Assembly: GCA_003045065.1 (NCBI GenBank)
Contig: PSQJ01000001.1
Span: 62,001 to 126,000, forward strand
Reading direction: 5' to 3'
DNA length: 64,000 nucleotides
From: Candidatus Liberibacter europaeus
Lineage (GTDB): Bacteria; Pseudomonadota; Alphaproteobacteria; Rhizobiales; Rhizobiaceae
The notes under the pieces were generated by a model. It ran no database searches. It worked only from the letters and a program-made list of their open reading frames with translations, and was not told where the DNA came from. Position 1 is the stretch's first letter. Each line of letters starts with the position of its first letter. Below, in pieces: positions 9,186-19,600 of the stretch. A program made the position numbers and the translations under genes.

Positions 9186-11171
9186 TTATGACGACAATCT
9201 GCTTTCGACTAAAGATAATATAGCCTCAACATTTATATTAAAATGCCTATAAAGTAATTCATATGGACCAGATGCTCCAAAACCATTCATTCCGATAAAT
9301 GCCCCATCAGATCCTATGAAATAATCCCATCCTTGACGCAAACCAGCTTCAACAGCGATCTTAATCGGGGAAGAACCTATGATTTTTGTACGATAAGAGC
9401 TAGATTGTTCAAAAAACAATTCAAAACAAGGCACTGACACCACACGAGTAGAAATATTCTTTGCGGTTAAAATATTACAAGCATCCACAGCAATTTTTAA
9501 TTCAGAACCGGAGGCAAAAATAGTTACCTGTGAATCAGGACAAGGGATAAAATCATACGCCCCCAAAGAACAAAGATTTCTTTCTTCATACGCAGTGTGA
9601 AGAAAGTGTAGTTTTTGTCTGGATAAAGCCATCACTGATGGGCGATTCTTTTCCTTAATAGCTATTCGCCAACATTCCAAAGCTTCTATAGAATCTGCAG
9701 GTCTAAATACCAGAAGGTTAGGTATAGCCCTTAATGCTGCCATATGCTCAACAGGTTGATGTGTAGGTCCATCTTCACCCAATCCTATGGAATCATGGGT
9801 CAAGACATGAATAACCCTTATCCCCATCAAAGAAGCTAATCTAATAGCAGGTCGACTATAATCAGAAAAAACCAAAAAAGACCCAGAATACGGAATCAAT
9901 CCTCCATGCAATGCAATACCATTCATTGCAGCAGCCATAGCATGTTCACGTATACCATAGTGCAAATAACGACCCGAGAAATCCCTGGCAGAAATAGATT
10001 TCATTTGACTAGTTTTAGTGCCATTAGAACCCGTAAGATCTGCAGATCCTCCAATAATCTCAGGAAGACAATCATTGACAACTTCCAATATCATTTCAGA
10101 AGAACGTCGAGTAGCAACTGCTGGCTTAGATTGAAAAATACTTTTTTTATATTGATCTAAAATCGTATCAAAATTTTTAGGCAAGTCTCCCGAAAATCGA
10201 CGTGTAAACTCTTCCCCAATACTTCTGTCAACAGACGAAAAATATTTTTGCCACTCCTTCCTTATTTTAGAAGAACGAGATCCAGCCAAACGCCATTCTT
10301 TAATGATGTGATCAGGAATACAAAAAGGCTTTTCATTCCAATCTAGTTTCTTACGAACTGCTTCCACCTCATCTCTTCCTAACGCAGAACCGTGAACTCT
10401 ATTCGTTCCTTCTTTGTTCGGAGAACCAAATCCTATAATAGTCTCACATGAAATCATTGTAGGTTTGTCAGAAGATTGTGCTTCATACAAAACAGATGCA
10501 ATAGCAGAAGGATCATGACCATTAACAGAAAGCGTATTCCATCCAGAAGCACGAAACCTACAGTGCTGATCAGTAGAATCAGCTAAGGAAACGGATCCAT
10601 CAATCGAAATTCCATTATTATCCCAAATAACGATCAATTTATTGAGACAAAGATGTCCTGCCAAAGCAATTGCCTCTTGGCTAATACCTTCCATCAAACA
10701 ACCGTCACCAACCAATACATATGTTTTATGATTGATTAATGCATCACCAAATTCGTCACGCAATTTACGCTCAGCAATAGCCATACCAACAGCATTGGCA
10801 ATTCCCTGACCAAGAGGTCCAGTAGTAGTTTCGATACCAGATAGGCAACCATATTCTGGATGCCCTGCTGTTTTAGAATCAATTGTTCGAAATTTTTTTA
10901 TTTCATCAATTGTTATATCTTGATATCCTAGAAGATATAACAACGAATAGTGTAGCATAGAACCATGTCCAGCAGATAAAACAAAACGGTCACGATTCGG
11001 CCATAACGGACATTCAGGATCAAAAACCATGAATTGCGAAAAAAGAACAGTGGCAACATCCGCCATTCCCATAGGCAAACCAGGATGTCCAGAATTGGCA
11101 TTTTCTATAGCGTCTATTGATAAAAACCTTATAGCGCTTGCCATCTTCTTACATTTATCATTCAAATTCAT
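9186..11171 (-). CDS. tkt: transketolase
   Basis: Thiamine-diphosphate enzyme moving two-carbon units between pentose, tetrose and hexose phosphates. The 661 residues show NANSGHPGLPMG at 24-35, the ThDP motif from GDG (155-157) to NN (185-186), GLGEDGPTHQP in the pyrimidine domain and the C-terminal domain ending near ESRLSS. It is the first gene of the carbon operon; the long spacer upstream should hold the promoter. Rhizobia normally have zapA just upstream, which is missing here. Confidence 0.96.
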   Translation of the reverse strand: MNLNDKCKKMASAIRFLSIDAIENANSGHPGLPMGMADVATVLFSQFMVFDPECPLWPNRDRFVLSAGHGSMLHYSLLYLLGYQDITIDEIKKFRTIDSKTAGHPEYGCLSGIETTTGPLGQGIANAVGMAIAERKLRDEFGDALINHKTYVLVGDGCLMEGISQEAIALAGHLCLNKLIVIWDNNGISIDGSVSLADSTDQHCRFRASGWNTLSVNGHDPSAIASVLYEAQSSDKPTMISCETIIGFGSPNKEGTNRVHGSALGRDEVEAVRKKLDWNEKPFCIPDHIIKEWRLAGSRSSKIRKEWQKYFSSVDRSIGEEFTRRFSGDLPKNFDTILDQYKKSIFQSKPAVATRRSSEMILEVVNDCLPEIIGGSADLTGSNGTKTSQMKSISARDFSGRYLHYGIREHAMAAAMNGIALHGGLIPYSGSFLVFSDYSRPAIRLASLMGIRVIHVLTHDSIGLGEDGPTHQPVEHMAALRAIPNLLVFRPADSIEALECWRIAIKEKNRPSVMALSRQKLHFLHTAYEERNLCSLGAYDFIPCPDSQVTIFASGSELKIAVDACNILTAKNISTRVVSVPCFELFFEQSSSYRTKIIGSSPIKIAVEAGLRQGWDYFIGSDGAFIGMNGFGASGPYELLYRHFNINVEAILSLVESRLSS

Positions 11172-11634
11172 AGGGATCAGATATTTTCCTAAACTAAACT
11201 ATAACACCGCCATATTTACTTGAAATATGACTCAACAAATTACAAAAGAAACACTAATACAAAAAATACTTTCACCTAGTCTAACTTGTACAAATACAAA
11301 ACAATAGTAGCTCATCATTTTGTAACTTATAATAGATATTTACAGTAAACCAATAACATTATTTGCTCAATAAGCAAGCTGGGATTAATTGCAAAAAGCT
11401 TAACATTATTTTCATAATGCTTAACAAATCATTCAGGGGGCAATTCACTTAATAAAACATTTATTCGCACTTATTACCAAAATACAATAGAATAAATTCG
11501 TGATATATAGAAGCTGTCTTAAAAAATATGTTTTACATCAATCATATGATGTTAATCACCAATAATACAGGATAGAAAAAATAATTGATGATTGGCAAAT
11601 GTAGTAAAAATCAATCAATTATAAAGGATTTTAG
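11172..11634. other. Divergent promoter region between tkt and fthC
   Basis: 463 bases separating two diverging genes. In rhizobia zapA and sometimes 6S RNA lie at this place. I see no zapA reading frame, and I could not fold or recognise a 6S RNA with confidence. A 26-codon frame near 11227 has no support. The rest is AT-rich. Confidence 0.4.
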
Positions 11635-12207
11635 ATGACTCCTAAGGAATATAAACGTCTATTACGTAATAAAAAAATTGTACTACGTAATCTTCTGTCA
11701 CCTGAATACCGTCATATTAGAAGCGTTGAATTATCAATTCTAGGAGAAAAAAGCATTCCTCTGAAACAGGGAATGAAAATAGCAACTTTTTACCCTATTA
11801 AATCCGAAGTGAATGTAACCATTCTTGTTGAAAAACTCAAACACAAAGGATGTTCGTTTTGCCTGCCATCTTTCAAAAATGAAAAAATGATTTTCCGCCA
11901 GTATACTGACCCCAACAATCTTGTAAAAACTAATTTTAATATTCTATCACCTCCACTAAATTATCCAGAAATTGATCCTGACATCATACTTATGCCACTT
12001 ATTGCTTTCGATTCCGTAGGAAATCGTATAGGATATGGACAGGGAAATTATGATAGTGCTATAGCTAATGCTCGCATTAAGGGAAAAAATCCTTATCTTA
12101 TTGGTATTGCATTTGATATTCAGGAAACATCATACATTAAAACTGAGCCTACTGATGTTCGTATGCATGCAATCCTTACCGAAAGTAGATTTAATCAATT
12201 TAAATAG
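11635..12207 (+). CDS. fthC: 5-formyltetrahydrofolate cyclo-ligase
   Basis: ATP-dependent conversion of 5-formyl-THF to 5,10-methenyl-THF, salvaging one-carbon folate. The 190 residues have the family N-terminal helix rich in Arg/Lys, then IATFYPIKSEV, PLIAFDSVGNRIGYGQG and NYD at about 132-140. The usual Tyr-Asp-Arg of the ATP loop reads Tyr-Asp-Ser here, a mild departure. AAAGGA precedes the ATG. It is followed after 15 bases by ymdB, then yebC, a standard rhizobial run. Confidence 0.88.
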   Translation: MTPKEYKRLLRNKKIVLRNLLSPEYRHIRSVELSILGEKSIPLKQGMKIATFYPIKSEVNVTILVEKLKHKGCSFCLPSFKNEKMIFRQYTDPNNLVKTNFNILSPPLNYPEIDPDIILMPLIAFDSVGNRIGYGQGNYDSAIANARIKGKNPYLIGIAFDIQETSYIKTEPTDVRMHAILTESRFNQFK

Positions 12208-12222
12208 AGTATATAGAACAAT

Positions 12223-13047
12223 ATGAGACTTTTATTCCTTGGAGATATAATGGGAAAATCAGGACGGTCCATTGTATATAAAACACTGCCCAATCTAATT
12301 AAAGATTTTAAAATCGATTTCGTAATAGCCAATGGAGAAAATAGTGCTGGCGGATTTGGTATTACTGAAAAAATATTTCTGGAAATGATAGAAGTTGGAA
12401 TTGATGTTGTAACAACAGGAAATCATGTATGGAACAAGAAAGAAGCTCTTATGTTTTCTCAACGTCACCATAGATTCCTAAGACCTGCAAATTATCCTCC
12501 AGAAACTCCCGGAAACGGCTCTGGGATTTATCATGCAAAAAACGGCTCACAAGTCTTAGTCACAAATGTCATGGGGAGAATTTTTATGAATCCAATACTA
12601 GACGATCCTTTTAGAATATCTGCAAAAATTTTGGAATCATGCCCTTTAAAAGAACATGCAGATGTTATAGTATTTGACTTTCATGCTGAAACCACCAGTG
12701 AAAAACAATGCTTTGCACATTTTGTAGATAGTCGTGCAAGCATTGTAGTAGGAACCCATACACACATTCCAACCGCTGATGCTCGCATTCTTGATGGTGG
12801 CACTGGTTATATATCTGATGTCGGAATGTGTGGCGATTATAATTCGTCAATTGGAATAGATAAAGAAGAACCCATCAACCGTTTTGTTACACATATACCA
12901 AAAAATAGTTTCAATGTTGCTGAAGGACCAGCAACACTATGTGGAGTATGTGCCGAAATTTCCGATGTCACTGGGCTAACAGAAAAAATTGAACCTATAC
13001 GAATTGGCCCCTATCTTGAAGAAAATATTCCTCACTTCTGGCGCTAA
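12223..13047 (+). CDS. YmdB-family metallophosphoesterase
   Basis: 274-residue calcineurin-like phosphoesterase of the TIGR00282/YmdB family. Metal-ligand motifs are visible in order: FLGDIMG with Asp8, NGENSAGGFG near 37, TTGNHVWN near 65, DFHAETTSEK in the middle and GTHTHIPTAD. In Bacillus the relative hydrolyses cyclic nucleotides; the substrate here is unknown. Fifteen bases after fthC on the same strand, probably co-transcribed. Confidence 0.88.
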   Translation: MRLLFLGDIMGKSGRSIVYKTLPNLIKDFKIDFVIANGENSAGGFGITEKIFLEMIEVGIDVVTTGNHVWNKKEALMFSQRHHRFLRPANYPPETPGNGSGIYHAKNGSQVLVTNVMGRIFMNPILDDPFRISAKILESCPLKEHADVIVFDFHAETTSEKQCFAHFVDSRASIVVGTHTHIPTADARILDGGTGYISDVGMCGDYNSSIGIDKEEPINRFVTHIPKNSFNVAEGPATLCGVCAEISDVTGLTEKIEPIRIGPYLEENIPHFWR

Positions 13048-13119
13048 CTTAAGAATCCATGTAGTAGGGAAATACAGATCTTAATAACTTAATTATTAAA
13101 CAATCAAAAGGATTATTTC

Positions 13120-13884
13120 ATGGCTGGACATTCTCAATTTAAAAATATTATGCATCGCAAGGGACAAAAAGATGCTATGCGATCAAAGATATTCTCTAAA
13201 TTGTCTCGGGAAATAACGATTTCAGCTAAATTATCAGGACAAGATCCATTGGAAAATCCGCGTCTACGAGTGGCCATTCAGAATGCTAAAAATCAGTCAA
13301 TGCCTAAAGAAAATATTGAACGAGCTATCGCGAAAGCCAGTAGTAGCGACTCAGAAAATTATATTAACATTCGATACGAGGGTTATGGTCCTGAAGGAAT
13401 TGCTATAATCATTGAAACATTAACTGATAACCGCAATCGTACAGCCTCAAATATACGTTCTATTTTCACTAAAGCCAGCGGATCTCTCGGAGAAACAGGC
13501 TCCTCCATTCATTTCTTTGATCAAATTGGAGAAATCGTTTATCATTCAACAGTAGCAGATTATGATTTAGCAATGGAAGCAGCTATTGATGCTGATGCAA
13601 ATGAATTTTTTACTGAAGATAATGAGTACGTATTTCACTGCGATTTCGAAAATATAGGGCAAACATCTAAAATACTGGAAAAACATCTCGGAGAGGCAAT
13701 AAGCTTAAAAACCATATGGAAGCCAAAAAATATTATCCAAATATCAGATGAGGAGGCAGCTAAATCTATTATAAAGATGATTAAAACCCTTGAAGAGGAT
13801 GATGATGTTCAAAACTTGTATTCAAATTTTGATATCTCCGATGATATCCTCAAAAAAATAAATTGCTCTGAGAATAACAAATGA
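13120..13884 (+). CDS. yebC: YebC/PmpR-family protein (TACO1-like)
   Basis: 254-residue YebC family member beginning with the classical [15 protein letters not shown] and [12 protein letters not shown]. Family members have been described as DNA-binding regulators and, more recently, as translation factors that relieve ribosome stalling on proline-rich stretches (TACO1 in mitochondria); which applies here cannot be read from sequence. AAAGGA precedes the ATG. Rhizobia carry ruvC-ruvA-ruvB next; here the next item is a spacer and tRNA-Ser. Confidence 0.93.
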   Translation: MAGHSQFKNIMHRKGQKDAMRSKIFSKLSREITISAKLSGQDPLENPRLRVAIQNAKNQSMPKENIERAIAKASSSDSENYINIRYEGYGPEGIAIIIETLTDNRNRTASNIRSIFTKASGSLGETGSSIHFFDQIGEIVYHSTVADYDLAMEAAIDADANEFFTEDNEYVFHCDFENIGQTSKILEKHLGEAISLKTIWKPKNIIQISDEEAAKSIIKMIKTLEEDDDVQNLYSNFDISDDILKKINCSENNK

Positions 13885-14215
13885 TTTATTCCAGGAAACA
13901 AACACATCAAATTACACACTTGATTCAATAAATACCTAACACAAATTTCGCTTTAATTTATATGTACAAGCATCCAGATCAATTCTGCATTAACCAATGC
14001 TAGAATCATCCCATTATAGCATATATCACTCACTCAAAAGCTAAAATAGTTAACTACACAAATATCAAAAAATGAATGTAGCGGATAAAATACAACCTTA
14101 TTTAAAAGAGTCTTTTTAAAAATAAACATTGTAAAATAACAAATAATACCTTCCCATTGATCTATTTTAGCAATAAACATGCCATAAAAAAATCAACAAA
14201 TTCACTTGTTTTGAA
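13885..14215. other. AT-rich spacer after yebC
   Basis: 331 bases holding no ORF, no ruvC remnant that I can see, and no clear terminator. This is where ruvCAB would begin in related genomes. Confidence 0.4.
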
Positions 14216-14305
14216 TGGCGGAGAGGAAGGGATTCGAACCCTCGATACGATTTCTCGTATACACCCTTAGCAGGGGCGCGCCTTCAACCACTCGGCCACC
14301 TCTCC
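14216..14305 (-). tRNA. tRNA-Ser (GCT)
   Basis: 90-nt class II tRNA with a long variable arm on the minus strand. The acceptor stem GGAGAGG pairs with CCTCTCC, the anticodon loop contains GCT, the T-loop is GTTCGAATC, the discriminator is G and CCA is encoded. It reads AGU/AGC serine codons. Confidence 0.95.
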
Positions 14306-14770
14306 GATAAGAGGGATATGTTGGTTAAATAAAATAATCAAGCATTTTATTTGTCTAATAAGTAGAATAAACAATTACATTGCGTGAAAATCATCTAGAA
14401 TAGTATTAATATCGTAAATCAACATAAAATTTACATAAGATTATGTTTTGAGAATTATCTCCGATATATACCGCTTCAAAAGTGTAAAAGATGCTCTAAT
14501 AACAAGAAAATTGTTTAATACTACTTAATTAATTTTCTGATTCAATGCTAACACATACATAGAATAATATATCAATAAACTGCATTTCATTTTCCCGCTG
14601 CCAATCTCACAACAAAGAAATGTTGTTTTGGCAAATTTATAAATTGAAATTAATCAATAGTATTTTACAGCAAAGCTACTACTATAGCTCTCAATACAAC
14701 AAAATGCTTATTCACAACCTAAGAAGGTCATAATGATATTCAAATTATAGAGCAATATATCAGCTGCGAC
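14306..14770. other. AT-rich spacer between tRNA-Ser and sbcB
   Basis: 465 bases without a supported gene. It covers the 3' side of sbcB and the upstream side of tRNA-Ser, so a tRNA promoter should be here, but I cannot place it confidently. No repeat was recognised. Confidence 0.4.
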
Positions 14771-16231
14771 TTATTTCTTATTGCAATCAAACAAATCAAC
14801 AACTGGAAAATTTATTCCTTCAGGAATAACTTGTTTTAGATAGTCAAATAACTCTAAAATCAATTTCTTTTTATTTTCGTCACCTTTATGAATCAAATAA
14901 AGAGAATTCAATTTACGTATGTATTCATCAATTATAGATTGAGTAAAACGCATTTTACGGTGCTCTATCCAACTATTTTTCTCTTTGCTATTCAACGTAT
15001 GAGGAAAATTGCGAGCTCTATATCTAAATAATAATTCATCCAATCTACAATCAACAAAGTTAATATCCAATTCCATAATTTTTTCTGGATCAGTCGCAAG
15101 AATAACATTCATTATCTCACGATCTTTATTCCCGAAAAAACCATCGTATAATTGATCATCAACATCTTCTACAGGAGTAAAGGAATCATCAGCATACATT
15201 GAAATTACTTTTTCCCTAAGACCATTCTGTGCACGCAATAATGTCAGGTTATCTAAACATCTACTGTAATCAATTCTCAAACGATCAGCATTTTTTGAAT
15301 CGAGAACTTTGAGATTATTTATTAAAACCGGGCATGTAGTGATATTTACTGTTTTCAAAGGCACAGGAGAAGAATCTTTCAATTCATCATGACTGGTATA
15401 TAAACGTACACGTAGATCAGCACTATCCAAGTCCTGTAATACTTGCATATCCCCACTTAAATCACAAACAATAACCTGATTACAAAATCTTGGGTGCCAA
15501 GCTATCGGCGTGACTAAAGCTGTATTACCTCTATATGCCCCAAACATACTTGAAACGTGTATCAATGGATCCATATTATCTATATTAATCAACTTTTTTA
15601 GAAGATGTTTGTCACGATAAAGGTATAAATAATCAAATAGTTTTGGTTGCACACTACGAACCAACCTAGCTATAGAAAGAGTGGCTTGAACATCCATCTC
15701 AGCATCGTGTGCATTGACATGTTCAATACCATTAGCAATCGCCAAGTCTTGAAGACTAAAACTAGGTAATCCATCATCTCTCAACGGCCATTGAATACCA
15801 TCCGGACGTAACGCATAGCAAGCACGCACAACATTCAATAAATCCCATCTAGAATTTCCATTCTTATAGCTCCAGCTATATGGGTCATAAAAGTTGCGAT
15901 ATAAAATATTGCGACTATATTCATCATCAAATCGGATGTTATTATACCCAACAACACAGGTGTTTGGTTTACTAAACATTTGATGAACACGCAGAGCAAA
16001 TTCAGATTCTATGACACCATCACGCAATGCCTTCTGTGGAGTAATTCCTGTAATCAGTACCGACTCTGGCTCTGGTATATAATCATCAGCAGGCTTGCAA
16101 AAAAACACCTTTTTGTCTTTTATATTTTCTAATGTTTTATCAACACGAATCGCAGCAAATTGTGCTGGACGATCCAATCTTGGATTTGCACCAAACGTTT
16201 CATAATCATATATCAAAAAATTATCATCCAA
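14771..16231 (-). CDS. sbcB: exodeoxyribonuclease I (enterobacterial type)
   Basis: 3'-5' single-strand DNA exonuclease of the DEDDh class, acting in recombination and mismatch repair. In 486 residues the catalytic set is complete: Asp9 and Glu11 in YDYETFG, Asp102 in GYNNIRFDDE, His175 and Asp180 in NAHDAEMD. The exonuclease I-specific SH3-like and C-terminal regions follow (SSMFGAYRGN, QLYDGFF, RARNFPHTL). The match to E. coli SbcB is close throughout, while ExoI is uncommon in alphaproteobacteria, so transfer from a gammaproteobacterium is likely. The start is TTG behind a nearly perfect GGAGGTGAT ribosome site. Confidence 0.93.
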   Translation of the reverse strand: MDDNFLIYDYETFGANPRLDRPAQFAAIRVDKTLENIKDKKVFFCKPADDYIPEPESVLITGITPQKALRDGVIESEFALRVHQMFSKPNTCVVGYNNIRFDDEYSRNILYRNFYDPYSWSYKNGNSRWDLLNVVRACYALRPDGIQWPLRDDGLPSFSLQDLAIANGIEHVNAHDAEMDVQATLSIARLVRSVQPKLFDYLYLYRDKHLLKKLINIDNMDPLIHVSSMFGAYRGNTALVTPIAWHPRFCNQVIVCDLSGDMQVLQDLDSADLRVRLYTSHDELKDSSPVPLKTVNITTCPVLINNLKVLDSKNADRLRIDYSRCLDNLTLLRAQNGLREKVISMYADDSFTPVEDVDDQLYDGFFGNKDREIMNVILATDPEKIMELDINFVDCRLDELLFRYRARNFPHTLNSKEKNSWIEHRKMRFTQSIIDEYIRKLNSLYLIHKGDENKKKLILELFDYLKQVIPEGINFPVVDLFDCNKK

Positions 16232-16614
16232 GGTTTTATCACCTCCACAGATATAATTACGACCTTTTCAATCTCATAACAACTTACCACAAAATATAAT
16301 ATCCTGTTGCAATTAAATGATAGATTTATTTACACACTACTGAAGTGACCAGTGCAAAAAATTATAAATCAACTAAACGAGATTAGTGCTAAAAACAATA
16401 TGACATAATACTATCCAAATCTATTATTAATACCTTTAAATTTACGCTGATATTGAAATGAACAGCAGCAAGATATGTACATTTAAGGTATAAGAAAACG
16501 ATAATTTCATGATTATATCAAACATATAATATATTGATTGATTGATTTGCTATAAAAGAAAAAATCAAAACAACAACAAAATAAATCTCACAGGTGCGTA
16601 TAAACTAATAAAAG
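16232..16614. other. Spacer between gdh and sbcB
   Basis: 383 AT-rich bases between two minus-strand genes. Apart from the strong sbcB ribosome site at its left end and a short ATTG tandem run near 16531, I see nothing in it. The length suggests sbcB has its own promoter. Confidence 0.4.
16241..16246 (-). promoter_or_regulatory. Ribosome site deciding the TTG start of sbcB
   Basis: The minus strand reads GGAGGT here, extending to GGAGGTGAT, ten bases before TTG at 16231-16229. The complementarity to the 16S 3' end is almost complete, unusual in this window, and it fixes a TTG start whose protein begins like known ExoI. Confidence 0.7.
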
Positions 16615-19600
16615 TCAAATATTCAATAGAAAACCTGAGAGAAGATGAGTAGCAACTGTTATGTGTGCAACAGTAACCTCTTCCACAGAAAGAATATCAA
16701 AAACCTGATTTTTTACTCCCTGTAACTTTTCATTTTGCATAATATCATCAACGGAATTACCCATAGTAATAGCTTTAGCAATCATCTCCCGTCTTGCAGA
16801 ATACATCCAATCTAATCCTGCTGATAATGCAAGGTTCTCATAATGATCTTCTACAACGATATTATTAGCAACTGACAATAATCTATCAACACCAAGCCCC
16901 TCTGAAATAGCAGACCACATATCCAAAACCACTAATAAACTTGTATCACAAGTATCTGATATATCGATTAAATCTGGAACCACCATTAAAAATTGCACAC
17001 GAACAATCTTATTAGCAATATCTTGTGGAAAACCAATTTTAGTTAAATTCATCACTTGATTATTAAAACGATCTAACCACTCTGCTGGTATCTTTTTACG
17101 CAAAAGATCATTAAGCTTATGAAATGCGATTTTAAGACGATTTGTCGAATTTCCTATATCCCCAAAAAATGTTCCGTTTTTTATTAAAAGACGTGTAATA
17201 TTGATTAAAACTAATCTAATCTCCTCATATATCTTGTTTTGAAGCTCTCCATCAATCTTATTGTCCAGTATATCCACTTCCTTCCAAAGAGATTCCAATT
17301 CATAGCCATCATATGCTATCACAGCAGAACGAACAACATTTTCAATTGAGCAACCAGTTTCTTTCGCCAAACTTACAACAAAACATGATCCTCCATGATT
17401 AATAATTTTATTAGCTAAAACTGTAGCAATTATCTCTCTACGCAGTTGGTGATTCATAATCTCTTCAGGACATAACTTGCTTAGTTTTTGTGGAAAATAA
17501 TTCAGCAATAATTTGTAAAACCATGGATCGTCTATTATGGTGCTATCTAACAATTGTTCTGATAATTTAAGCTTAGCATACGATAGCAAAACACATATTT
17601 CTGGACGAGTAAGAGGAATTTCAGCACGAACACGTTCTTCAAAAGAAGCAATATCAGGCAAATGTTCCACCTCTCGATTCAAAGAACCTTCTTTTTCTAA
17701 ATTTCTCATAAGTTGGGAATAATTCCACATCATCGTCATACCCTTACGATGTTCCAAAGAAATTGCTAAGGATTGCAGATAATTATTACGCAAAACAAGA
17801 TCTATAACTTCAACAGTCATTGAACTCAGTAGTTTATTACGATTTTCTAAAGTAATACTACCACTGCGCATTGCAGAAGCTAATGCAATCTTTATATTGA
17901 CTTCTAGATCAGAACAATTAACTCCTCCTGAATTATCAATTGCATCGGAATTAATACGACCACCATTTAAATCATAAACAATGCGCGCGCTCTGAGTTAC
18001 TCCAAGATTGGCCCCTTCTCCTATAACCTTTGCTCTTACTTTATCAGCGGTGACACGAACTAGATTATTTGCCCTATCTCCTATATCCATATCGCTTTCT
18101 TTAGGAGCACTAATATATGTTCCAATTCCTCCAAGCCATAAAAGATCTACTGGAGCCATCAAAATTGCTGAAATGATTTCAGAAGGAGTCACAGCCTGCT
18201 TCGAAAGATTTATTGTATTAGCTGCCTCTGGAGTAAGCTGAACAGATTTCACTTTTCGTGAAATAATCATGCCACCCTTAGATAAAACTTTCCGATTAAA
18301 ATCCTGCCAACTCAAAGAAGGAGAATCAAAAAGCCTTTTACGCTCACTAAAAGTTGCCTCTAAATCTGGATTAGGATCTATAAATATATCTCTATGATCA
18401 AAAGCAGCCTTAAGACTGATCTTTTTCGACAATAGCATACCATTGCCAAAAACATCTCCAGACATGTCGCCAACACCAGCTACAGTAAAAGGTATAGTTT
18501 GAATATCAACATTCATCTCACGGAAATGTCTCTTGACCGCTTCCCAAGCTCCTCTCGCAGTAATAGCCATTTTCTTATGATCATAACCCGTTGATCCACC
18601 AGAAGCGAATGCATCATCCAACCAAAATTTTGATTCTTGAGCCAAGTAATTAGCAGTGTCGGAAAAAGTTGCGGTTCCTTTATCAGCGGCAACTACAAAG
18701 TAAGGATCATCTCCATCTAAACAAACAGTATTCACAGGATGAACTATTTCATTACCGTCAAAATTATCAGTTATAGATAATAATGCACGTACGTATATCT
18801 TATATGCATTAATCCCTATCCTAATAATATCATCCCTATTACTACTCTCAGATGGCAATGTCCTAGGATAAAAACCCCCTTTAGCTCCAACAGGAACAAT
18901 TACAGAATTCTTAACTTTCTGCGCCCTAACCAACCCAAGAACTTCTGTTCGATAATCTTCTGCTCTATCAGACCAACGCAAACCACCTCTCGCTATCTTG
19001 CCAAAGCGCAAGTGTACGCCCTCAACCTCAACACCATATACAAAAACCTCTCGATGAAGCTTTGTTGTCTCTTGACCGTTTATTTTACAAGAATCAAACT
19101 TAAAAGCGAGAGCCATATCTTTATATTTTTGGAAATAATTAGTCCTCACAGTTGCCATAATCAAATTAACATAACAACGTAAAACAGTATCATCATCTAA
19201 ACTAAGTACATTTAATAGAGATTCTTCTATTTTCTGTAGATTATTTTCAACACGTTTTGCTCGAACCTTATCAGATAAATTCGGATCAAATCTATTTTTA
19301 AATAGATCAAATAGCAAACTGCTAATTGAAGAATTTTTACTTAAAATCTGTGCAATAAAATCTTGTGACCAAGTTAACGCATTTTGTCTCAAATACCGAG
19401 CATAAGAACGTAAAACACTTATCTCATATACTCGTAAATCAGTCAGCATTATCAAATTATTGAAAGAATCATTATCTACTCTAACTTGAAAAATATACTT
19501 GAAAGCTTCTATAAGAGAATCTCTACGATTGACAAGGTCAAACTGTACAGCATTTGCTGGTTTTAACTCCATTTGATATAGAACCACAAGATGTTCTCCA

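Noticed and set aside
11223..11634. Possible 6S RNA upstream of fthC
   Set aside because: Location is right by analogy with other proteobacteria, but I could not find the conserved ends or a convincing long hairpin with an internal bubble.
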